A stretch of 44,179 bases of DNA from Negativicutes bacterium. Its GTDB lineage: Bacteria; Bacillota; Negativicutes; Veillonellales; Veillonellaceae. The stretch's first letter is position 1, and each line of letters opens with the position of its first letter. This document shows, piece after piece, positions 6,774 to 14,389 of the stretch. The stretch is taken from assembly GCA_009929605.1 (NCBI GenBank), contig SAAC01000007.1:1-44179 (forward strand), written 5' to 3'. Under the pieces are notes generated by a model. The model made no database searches. It saw only the letters and a program-made list of their open reading frames with translations, and was not told where the DNA came from. The translations under genes and the position numbers were made by a program.

Positions 6774-7889
6774 ATGACTGAAAAAATGAACTTCCAACGC
6801 AATTTAGTATGTATGCAAGACTTGTTGCTTGGCACAGGTACAGTTACACAAGTACGTGGTAACGTGCCTATGGTTGTTAATAAGATCAATGCAGCTTTAT
6901 TCCCTTATGATGACGAGCTTACTCTTCAACAAAAGCTTGATACTCTTACAAACAATCATTATGTGGATGAGGATAATCTGCCTGTATATGTAGCAACACC
7001 TCACTCCTTTGACGATTTGAATATTCCTAACGTTATCTGGGTTAAGGACATTTCAGCAACAGAGGCAGAAGTGTATTACTATAACGTTCTGCTATTTTCA
7101 TACAATCCTACAACAGGTAATCTAAATCTTGCTGCCGCTTCTTTTGATACGGCTAAAGCGGAAATTGAAGCGGATTATACAGCAGCTGACGAAGCTGTAA
7201 CAACGGCTATTCTTGCTCAGTTAACTGCATATATTGCTTCGCAAGTTACATTGCATGCAGAAATGGAAGCTGCTTGGAAAGCGGCAGATACTGAAAGCCT
7301 GGCTTCTCTTTCACTAGGTAGTGCGTCTACTAAAGATGTTGGTACAGGTCCTCTTAATGTTGTTCAACTAAATTCGGACGCCAAATTGCCTGCTATTGAT
7401 GGCAGTAACCTAACAAACCTAGCTGCAGCTACTCTACCTGTAGGCGCTACGCTAAACGAACAGTTTGTAGAGACTACAAGTGCAACGGCTTTCTCAAACC
7501 TTATTCCACGTGCGGGCTCTGCCCCAGCTAATACAGAGGGGGCAGAACTTCTTACAACGACTATTACACCTAGCACTAGTGGTAATAAACTAGCTATTAG
7601 GTTTAGAGGTTCTGCCCACCCTTCTGCTGTTGGCGTAGCTCCTGCTGCTCTATTGTTTATCAATGGCACTTTCGTAAAAGGTGCGTACAGCAATTCTGCG
7701 AACGGGGGTCCTTTATATCCTTCTGAAGTAAGTATTGAGCATATGTTTACGACAACTTCTGCTGATCCTGTTGTAATTGCAATTCGAACTGGCCCAACAA
7801 TAAACGCAGGTGAAATTCGATGGAATGACAACTCTTGGGGTGCTACAGGTAAAGGTGCATCACTTTCCGTTAGAGAGATAAAAGTATGA
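6774..7889 (+). CDS. Tail or head fibre protein
   Basis: A 371-residue protein starting at ATG 6774, two bases after the adaptor stop. The N-terminal 120 residues look like a virion-attachment domain. Residues about 125-175 are an Ala/Glu-rich coiled coil, followed by the fibre-type segment VVQLNSDAKLPAIDGSNLTNL, common in trimeric phage fibres. The last 130 residues are beta-rich and resemble a jelly-roll knob. It lies between the adaptor and nozzle genes, so it probably attaches at the tail-head junction. Receptor or sugar specificity cannot be inferred. Confidence 0.65.
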   Translation: MTEKMNFQRNLVCMQDLLLGTGTVTQVRGNVPMVVNKINAALFPYDDELTLQQKLDTLTNNHYVDEDNLPVYVATPHSFDDLNIPNVIWVKDISATEAEVYYYNVLLFSYNPTTGNLNLAAASFDTAKAEIEADYTAADEAVTTAILAQLTAYIASQVTLHAEMEAAWKAADTESLASLSLGSASTKDVGTGPLNVVQLNSDAKLPAIDGSNLTNLAAATLPVGATLNEQFVETTSATAFSNLIPRAGSAPANTEGAELLTTTITPSTSGNKLAIRFRGSAHPSAVGVAPAALLFINGTFVKGAYSNSANGGPLYPSEVSIEHMFTTTSADPVVIAIRTGPTINAGEIRWNDNSWGATGKGASLSVREIKV

Positions 7890-9403
7890 AGCTAAATGAT
7901 TTTTCTAGCGGCTTAAATACACGAAAAGACCCCATGCTATTGGAGTTGAATGAGTCTCTTCGCTATACAAATGTTGATAGCGACAAAGGCGCATTGACAT
8001 CAATTAAAGACTACACAAGTTTAAACCAACGTATTGACCGTTGGTTTCATAAATTTAAAGGTTCTTGGTATAGTTCTACAATCAACAGAGAATATCTTGA
8101 ATACAGAGATTTACTCTATTGGACTGAAAAAGATAACTATCCTAAAAAGATTTGTAATGGTATAGAGAAGAAGGTTGGTATCGAAGCGCCTACGGCAGCC
8201 CTGACGCTTGCGGCAGTTACATCGGCGGACGTAGATATTCATGGCACTTTACAATACACGTATACTTTTTATGATAGCGTTCTTGGTGTAGAAAGCGCGC
8301 CAGCTCCGTTATCAGCAGAACTAGCTGTTATCGAGGGTAAACGAGTTGATCTTAGTGGTTTTCAGACTTCTGGGTATTGCTCTGTTGATAAAATACGTAT
8401 TTATCGCTTAGGCGCTGATACAACTGAATTTGTGCTTATTGACACTATAGATAATGGTACAGCTACTTATAGTGATAGTATTGATCCATTAGATGCGCCT
8501 GGAAATATTCTTGACTCTTACCTTAATACCCCTCCTTTATTAGGTATTCGCTATCTTATAGAAGCATACGGCATTTTATTTGCTGCTTACGGCGATACTT
8601 TAGTATACTCCAGTATTGGCAAACCTGATTATTGGCCTTCTTCTAATAGTATTCCTATTGCAGGTAAAATAACGGGTCTATACGCTATATCTGATGGTAT
8701 AATCATTTTTACCCTTACCAGAACATATTTATTGCTTGGCACGTCTTCTGCGGATTTTGCATTGACTCCTTTAAGCCCAGAGCACGGTTGCTTAGACCAT
8801 CTTAGTATTGCTTTTGTGCGTAATTCACTTATGTGGGCAGCTGCGCAAGGCTTATGCTTATTGATTAGCGGCTCAGTAGTTGTTGCATCTAAAGATAAAT
8901 TAGGTCTAATAAAACTATCTCCAGTTAAAGCTGTTTCTTATGATGAACAGTACATGCTTGTACAAACTGATGGGTCTGTGTTTATCGCAGATTTTAAAAC
9001 TGGCTCTCCAGTATTTAAAACGTTACAGTACGTTAAAGCCAATGTGTACAATTTGGGCGTATTTGACAATATTTTATATGGTAGTGTTGACGATCAACTA
9101 GTTGATTTGTTCACTGGAGAACTTATTGAGCTACAATACCTATCTCCGCGTTTGACTGATGGTGATGCTACAGTAACTAAGATGTACAATAATATTTATG
9201 TACGTGCAGAAGGTGAATTTACTTTTAATGTACTTATTGATGGCAAGCAAGTTTTGTCAAATAAGTTGCTTGGAGATAAACTGTACGACATAACAGTGCC
9301 ACAAGAACTTCAACGTGGGTCTGACATTCAGTTTGATATTAAGGGGGTTGGGTCCATCAAAGAAATCGAATACAAAGTAGTGGGAAGAAACAATGGCAGA
9401 TAA
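7886..9403 (+). CDS. Tail nozzle/stabilisation protein (P22 gp10-like beta-propeller)
   Basis: A 505-residue protein whose start (MKLNDFSSGLNTRKDPMLL) and repeated short beta blades match the podovirus tail nozzle or DNA-stabilisation family, which closes the tail tube after packaging. The middle includes a fibronectin-like segment (about 100-190, TLQYTYTFYDSVLGVESAP) and propeller-type blades such as GIRYLIEAYGILFAAYGDTL and GLYAISDGIIIFT. It overlaps the fibre gene by four bases. This protein together with the adaptor and ejection proteins is the main reason to call the phage short-tailed. Confidence 0.75.
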   Translation: MKLNDFSSGLNTRKDPMLLELNESLRYTNVDSDKGALTSIKDYTSLNQRIDRWFHKFKGSWYSSTINREYLEYRDLLYWTEKDNYPKKICNGIEKKVGIEAPTAALTLAAVTSADVDIHGTLQYTYTFYDSVLGVESAPAPLSAELAVIEGKRVDLSGFQTSGYCSVDKIRIYRLGADTTEFVLIDTIDNGTATYSDSIDPLDAPGNILDSYLNTPPLLGIRYLIEAYGILFAAYGDTLVYSSIGKPDYWPSSNSIPIAGKITGLYAISDGIIIFTLTRTYLLLGTSSADFALTPLSPEHGCLDHLSIAFVRNSLMWAAAQGLCLLISGSVVVASKDKLGLIKLSPVKAVSYDEQYMLVQTDGSVFIADFKTGSPVFKTLQYVKANVYNLGVFDNILYGSVDDQLVDLFTGELIELQYLSPRLTDGDATVTKMYNNIYVRAEGEFTFNVLIDGKQVLSNKLLGDKLYDITVPQELQRGSDIQFDIKGVGSIKEIEYKVVGRNNGR

Positions 9404-9551
9404 TATTAACATACCGCAGAATTTAACAAAGGTAGTAGAAGTTAAAGATACTTCTGAACCTTTACGCAAATTCTTACTCTCTTTGATGGTTAAGATTACC
9501 GCTTTAGAGAAACAGGTAGAGGAACTGAGGGAAAAAACAAAGGCTCTGTGA
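9393..9551 (+). CDS. Small coiled-coil protein
   Basis: A 52-residue protein whose ATG at 9393 overlaps the nozzle stop codon by 11 bases and whose TGA shares its last base with the next ATG. The C-terminal half (KFLLSLMVKITALEKQVEEL) has a clear heptad pattern, so it probably forms a coiled coil. The tight overlaps on both sides support a real gene. It may be a minor virion or assembly factor; I do not recognise it. Confidence 0.7.
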   Translation: MADNINIPQNLTKVVEVKDTSEPLRKFLLSLMVKITALEKQVEELREKTKAL

Positions 9552-9961
9552 TGAAACTGCGCTTAATGACAAATAACGATATGCTGGAACTTGTTCCTTT
9601 ATATGTTTTAATGATACGCCGAATTAATGCAGAGGCTTCTGAATATGCTGCTATTAATGCTTTATTCAGTGAAATAAACAATAAGCAAGATTTTATGGCC
9701 TTTGGTTTATATGAAAAAGATAAGCTTGTTGGTTTTATGACAGGCTATTATTTTTCAAAAAAACAGTTCCATTTTTCCGGAATTTATGTTACAATGAAAA
9801 ATACTTCAGGATTGAAAAAAATGATCGACTTTAGTCTTGACTGTATCAGAAAAAAGGGATACTCTGCTTGGTCTTCGGACGCGACGAATAGCAACATCTC
9901 CAGGATAATGCAAAAATATGGGGCTAAGTCTCAATTTACGCACTTCATTGGAGAATTATAA
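9551..9961 (+). CDS. GNAT-like acetyltransferase in the virion cassette
   Basis: A 136-residue protein starting at ATG 9551. The order fits a small GNAT fold: an N-terminal beta-alpha pair (MKLRLMTNNDMLELVPLYV), central strands (FMAFGLYEKDKLVGFMTGYY) and a C-terminal part with CIRKKGYSAWSSDATNSN. The usual acetyl-CoA loop Q/RxxGxG/A is not clear, so it may be degenerate or structural. GNAT-like proteins occur next to ejection proteins in several podoviruses. The stop overlaps the next ATG by one base, so it belongs to the virion operon. Confidence 0.6.
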   Translation: MKLRLMTNNDMLELVPLYVLMIRRINAEASEYAAINALFSEINNKQDFMAFGLYEKDKLVGFMTGYYFSKKQFHFSGIYVTMKNTSGLKKMIDFSLDCIRKKGYSAWSSDATNSNISRIMQKYGAKSQFTHFIGEL

Positions 9962-10623
9962 TGGGTGGCTTTTTCGGCGGTATTACTGATGCTTTAGGCA
10001 TTACAGATAATGATGCAGAGGATCAAGCTCGTGCTGACGCCAAAGCATCTCAAGATAGAGCATATAATCTTTCGGATAGACAGATAAAAATTGCAGAAGA
10101 CGAATTACAATTCCAAAAAGACCAGTACCAAGATTGGAAAGACATCTATGGTACTCTGCAAGAAAATCTTGGCGATTATTACAATAACTTGGATGGAGAT
10201 AAACTTGTTTCTCTTGGTCTAGAAAATCAGCAAAAAGAATTTCAGCTTGCTAAAAAGAATATCGAAGAAATGTATGCCCAACGGGGCCTTTCTAGAAGCG
10301 GGCAAGAAATGTCGACTCTTTCTAATGTGGAAGTACAAAATGCTATTGCCCGCGCAACAATTCGTTCTAGTGCAGATGATCTCGCAAACGAAAAGAAACT
10401 ACAATTCTTAGGTATTGGCTTAGGCCAAGGCACACAAATGCTTGCGAATATTGGTAATTCTGCCGCAAATGTTTCTAATGCATTTACTACAGGTGTAAAC
10501 TCTGCTACACATATGTCTACTAGCTATCTTAATAATGCTACTGCATTGACCAAGATAAATACAGATGCTACGCAAGATTTGTGGGGCACTGCCTTAGCGT
10601 ATGGCGCAGGAAAACCGAAATAG
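9961..10623 (+). CDS. Internal virion/DNA-ejection protein (small)
   Basis: A 220-residue, helical, Ala/Gln/Asn-rich protein. It opens with a glycine-rich hydrophobic segment (MGGFFGGITDALGI), continues with a long coiled coil (about 25-130) and ends in an Ala/Thr/Asn-rich region containing GIGLGQGTQMLANIG. This is the common look of the smallest ejection protein of podoviruses (P22 gp7-like or T7 gp14-like), which forms part of the trans-envelope channel. It is followed by the transglycosylase ejection protein. Confidence 0.65.
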   Translation: MGGFFGGITDALGITDNDAEDQARADAKASQDRAYNLSDRQIKIAEDELQFQKDQYQDWKDIYGTLQENLGDYYNNLDGDKLVSLGLENQQKEFQLAKKNIEEMYAQRGLSRSGQEMSTLSNVEVQNAIARATIRSSADDLANEKKLQFLGIGLGQGTQMLANIGNSAANVSNAFTTGVNSATHMSTSYLNNATALTKINTDATQDLWGTALAYGAGKPK

Positions 10624-10631
10624 GAGTTAAA

Positions 10632-12569
10632 ATGTCTATAAGTTCTGCATATGCTAATGTAACGAATGCGAATACCGCTAGGGAGTCTTCGCGAGAAGCA
10701 TTAGCGCTTAAAAAACGAGAGCTGGATTTTGCTATGACGCAAGCCGGTTATGACCCTAACTCTTTAAACGTTATTCCTGGCTCTAATGCTGATGTACAGG
10801 CACAGCAAAATCAGCAAATGATCCAGATGAACAAAGCTTTGCAAGGCAAATTGGCGGCGCAAGAAACTGACCAAGCCTTTCTTGATTACTCTGAAACTGG
10901 TGATGCTTCTTATTTGCAACGTGCTATGGAAGGTAATGATCTTATTAAAAGGGCGTGGATGGCAAAAGGTGTTCAAAATGTAACGAACATTGACTGGCAG
11001 AATGACACACAATTGTTAGACCGTAGCGGGTTTAAACCTTCTTTTTATGACACACCTGAAAAGCAAGACGTGCTTAAAAAGAATGTCTACAAAGTATACG
11101 ATGGCAAAGACTGGAAGATAGGTCTTCTTAACAACGTAGTTATGGAGACTGGCGCTATGCGTCGTTTGGGCAAAAACCGCGGGCAACCTCTTATTGATAA
11201 TTTCCAAGTTTTTAGAGATTTGTTAGCTAGTCCTAGAGTATCGCCTAATACTGCAGAAGGCCATAAGTATGAAAAAGAGATTAGAGCAGCATCGCAGGAA
11301 ACTGGTGTACCTCCTAATCTTATTGCCGCAATGATTTCACAAGAGTCTAAAGGCAAAGCTAATGCTGTCTCTGAAAAAGGCGCAACTGGTCTTATGCAGT
11401 TAATGCCTGATACTGCGACAGAAATGGGTGTATCTGATCTGACAGACCCTGCGCAAAATATTATGGGTGGAGCTAAGTATCTTGCGAAACAATTAGAAGC
11501 GCATAATGGAAACCTAGCTTTAGCTTTGGCTTCTTATAATGCAGGGCCTACTGCTGTTGCCGATCATGGAGGTATACCTCCTTATCAAGAAACACAAAAT
11601 TATGTTTCTAAGATTATGTCTAACTATAGAAAAGGCGAACGCCATTATAATCAAGCAGATGAACTTGGTTTGGTGACAAACGGTCGTGTTAATGCACTTG
11701 ATGAACGTATCAACACTATTCGAAATTTCTTACGTGAAAATGCAAATGCCGCGAAAGGCACTACATCCGCGAATGTTGATCAAGCAGTTATGGACAACAC
11801 ACTAGCTACGCAAGCAGCGGCTATTACTGCCCGTGCTAAGATGATGGATGCGGCCAATCCAAAAACAAAGTTGACAGAAAAGCAAAAGAACCTTAACGCA
11901 GCACAAGAAAAAACGCAAGACCTGCTTAACGAGTTTGGAGGTGAAGAAGAGTTCTTTAAGACAGACTTCACTGACCAGAAGAACTTTAACAAAGCTTGGA
12001 AGAACGTTGTTCAGATTAATGAATTAGAAGGCACAACTTTGTCTAATGAAGATAAGAAGAGCATTACTGATATTAGAGGTCTTATTAATCTTGCTAGTCC
12101 TGCTTCTAAACTTACTCCACAGCAAACAGGCCTTTTGGATAGCCGGTTGTCGGGTTTGTCAAAATATATTTCTGATAATGCGCCTAACATTGATAAAAAA
12201 GCTGCGATGGCGTCATTTAGAAATACTTTGCGGAATGCTTTGTACGGTTCTACACTTACTGATGGTGAAATTGCCGCGTTCAACGAAGCGTTTGGCGATA
12301 ACACGCAAAAGCTTGGTCCTGTATTAGATCAATTTAAAGTTGCACTTAGCCAAGTACAGGAAAAGCTTGCATCTATCTCAAATATGGGTAATCCTTATAC
12401 CATGCGTGTCTTGGTTGGGGCTGACGAGCAAAAGCTGCAAGGTATTAGAGATGCTCTGCAACAACGCATTGACTATTTCAGTGGTAAGTATGATCCAGAG
12501 GAGCAAAAGAAAGCTGCTAGGAAACCAATTGACGAAATTTTCGGTACGCCTAAAGGTGCTAATCAATGA
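10632..12569 (+). CDS. Internal virion protein with lytic transglycosylase domain
   Basis: A 645-residue ejection protein carrying an SLT (lytic transglycosylase) domain at about residues 208-335. The catalytic Glu is E238 in MISQESKG, followed by the family signatures GATGLMQLMP (250-259) and ALASYNAGP (298-306). Like T7 gp16, such proteins are ejected into the cell wall and open local peptidoglycan for DNA entry. The remaining chain is helical. ATG 10632 lies behind TAGGAG; longer in-frame starts would overlap the previous gene without a ribosome-binding site. It overlaps the portal gene start by four bases. Confidence 0.9.
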   Translation: MSISSAYANVTNANTARESSREALALKKRELDFAMTQAGYDPNSLNVIPGSNADVQAQQNQQMIQMNKALQGKLAAQETDQAFLDYSETGDASYLQRAMEGNDLIKRAWMAKGVQNVTNIDWQNDTQLLDRSGFKPSFYDTPEKQDVLKKNVYKVYDGKDWKIGLLNNVVMETGAMRRLGKNRGQPLIDNFQVFRDLLASPRVSPNTAEGHKYEKEIRAASQETGVPPNLIAAMISQESKGKANAVSEKGATGLMQLMPDTATEMGVSDLTDPAQNIMGGAKYLAKQLEAHNGNLALALASYNAGPTAVADHGGIPPYQETQNYVSKIMSNYRKGERHYNQADELGLVTNGRVNALDERINTIRNFLRENANAAKGTTSANVDQAVMDNTLATQAAAITARAKMMDAANPKTKLTEKQKNLNAAQEKTQDLLNEFGGEEEFFKTDFTDQKNFNKAWKNVVQINELEGTTLSNEDKKSITDIRGLINLASPASKLTPQQTGLLDSRLSGLSKYISDNAPNIDKKAAMASFRNTLRNALYGSTLTDGEIAAFNEAFGDNTQKLGPVLDQFKVALSQVQEKLASISNMGNPYTMRVLVGADEQKLQGIRDALQQRIDYFSGKYDPEEQKKAARKPIDEIFGTPKGANQ

Positions 12570-14389
12570 AAACAACTTTAGAAGATTTAAAAGATACTTT
12601 CAAGATTGGGTATGATGCATACTTTGATAGCCGACAAGAGGCTAACGAAGTTGTGAACATGTTCCATAATCGTCAGTATACAATGTCCCAGTTAGCCGAA
12701 CTAGCTGAACGTGGACAACCAGCTGAAACTTTTAATATCATTAAACTGTTTGGCCGATTGTTACTTGGCTATTACTCAACTGTAGTTAATACGTTTAAAG
12801 TATCTCCAAATAGCTATAAAGATATTCTTACTTCTTCTTTACTAAATGATACTTCTTCTTATGTTATGCGTAAGAACCACATGGAAACTGAAGGGGACAA
12901 GATAAAGTTAGACGGTCTTTTGGCTGGCGTAATGTGCGCCTATATCGACGTAGAGGACACAAAAGCTAAGGATCAATTTGGTAGAATAATTCGTCAAGTA
13001 ACTATATCTCATGTTCCTTGGGACGAACTAGTTCTTGATCCTTTATCGGTATTAGAAGATTATTCAGATGCTCGTTTTACTCATCGTTGGAAATGGGTTA
13101 GCGAAGAAGCTTTGCGCAAACTATTCCCAAAAAAGAAAGAAGCTATTGACCGTCTAGCTGCTTACGAAAACCACTTGAATATTGATGAAGCTGATTTTGA
13201 AAACAACTTTAGCACAATGTTTGAAGGCTATTTCAAACGTTACAATAACTATCTGCTTGTTCATACTATTATCACTGATGATGACGATAAAGTCTGGTCT
13301 AAGTATTGGATTGGTGATGAACTGCTATCAGAGAAGGAAGTAACTTATAAAGAAGTTAAAAATCCTTATCGTATACATAAAGTTCACACTAGTGATATTG
13401 CTGAGCATTATGGTATTTTCCGCGAAGTTACGGAAAGCCAAAAAGCTGTAAATCAGGCCTTGTTGAAAATCCAGTTGATGGCAAACTCACAGAAAGCTTT
13501 CTTAGAGTCTGGCGCTGTTGAAGACGTAGCAGAGTTTACCAAGCAATTTAATCGTGTAAATGCAATTGTTATGGTTAAAAACCTTAACAAGATTAAGATT
13601 GAAAATCTTACTAAAGAGATTATCGATCAATACACCATTATTGACAAAGCTTTCGATCGTATACAACGAGTGCTAGGTATCAACGATAGTTTTCTTGGTA
13701 TGGCTTTTGCTTCTGACAGTGGCCGTAAAGTTAAGTTGCAACAAAATTCGACAACATTATCTTTGCGATACATTACTATTCGATTTGAACAGTTCTATCG
13801 TATGATGGGTTGGGATATCGTAAACCTTATTAAGCAGTATTACACTGCTTCGCAAGTATTGCGTATCACAGATGAAACTGTTGGCGAGCGTTGGATTGCT
13901 ATTAACCAACCTATGCAATTGTGGACAGGTAAGGTTGACAAGTTTAATAAACCAATTATGGAATATGCTTGGGAAGAAGTTCTTGACCCGGCTACAGGTA
14001 AGCCTACAGTTGATGAAAATGGTAATATTATCATCGCGCCTGTGCCAACACAAGAAACAGAAATTGCTTTTACAGATGTAGACGTCGATATCGAGTCTGT
14101 ATCTTATAATGACGAAGACGAGAAAAATCAACTTATGCTGGAAACCGTACTACAAGGTAATATTGGTAGTATGCTTTCACAAGTTAACCCTCCAGGGTTC
14201 TTTAAAGCAGCTAGCTTAACTATTAAGTCAATGAAGTCCAAGCACAGCATTGATATTAGTGAGATTTTGGATCAAACAGCTATGATGTTGGCTTCTGGGC
14301 AAGCTGCACCTCCTGATCCTGAAACACGCGTTAAAGGACCAAAGAGTAAAGCATTAAAACTACCCCAGAATACAAATGAGGAAATGTAA
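12566..14389 (+). CDS. Portal protein
   Basis: A 607-residue portal, the dodecameric ring through which DNA enters and leaves the capsid. Typical segments are the N-terminal helical part, the phrase HVPWDELVLDPLS found in podovirus portals, the wing strands, the stem-like region with TESQKAVNQALLKIQ, and a late LRYITIRFEQFYRMMGWDIV. The C-terminal tail is acidic to mixed and may be flexible. Placement is unusual: the portal lies after the ejection proteins rather than next to terminase and scaffold. Confidence 0.85.
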   Translation: MKTTLEDLKDTFKIGYDAYFDSRQEANEVVNMFHNRQYTMSQLAELAERGQPAETFNIIKLFGRLLLGYYSTVVNTFKVSPNSYKDILTSSLLNDTSSYVMRKNHMETEGDKIKLDGLLAGVMCAYIDVEDTKAKDQFGRIIRQVTISHVPWDELVLDPLSVLEDYSDARFTHRWKWVSEEALRKLFPKKKEAIDRLAAYENHLNIDEADFENNFSTMFEGYFKRYNNYLLVHTIITDDDDKVWSKYWIGDELLSEKEVTYKEVKNPYRIHKVHTSDIAEHYGIFREVTESQKAVNQALLKIQLMANSQKAFLESGAVEDVAEFTKQFNRVNAIVMVKNLNKIKIENLTKEIIDQYTIIDKAFDRIQRVLGINDSFLGMAFASDSGRKVKLQQNSTTLSLRYITIRFEQFYRMMGWDIVNLIKQYYTASQVLRITDETVGERWIAINQPMQLWTGKVDKFNKPIMEYAWEEVLDPATGKPTVDENGNIIIAPVPTQETEIAFTDVDVDIESVSYNDEDEKNQLMLETVLQGNIGSMLSQVNPPGFFKAASLTIKSMKSKHSIDISEILDQTAMMLASGQAAPPDPETRVKGPKSKALKLPQNTNEEM

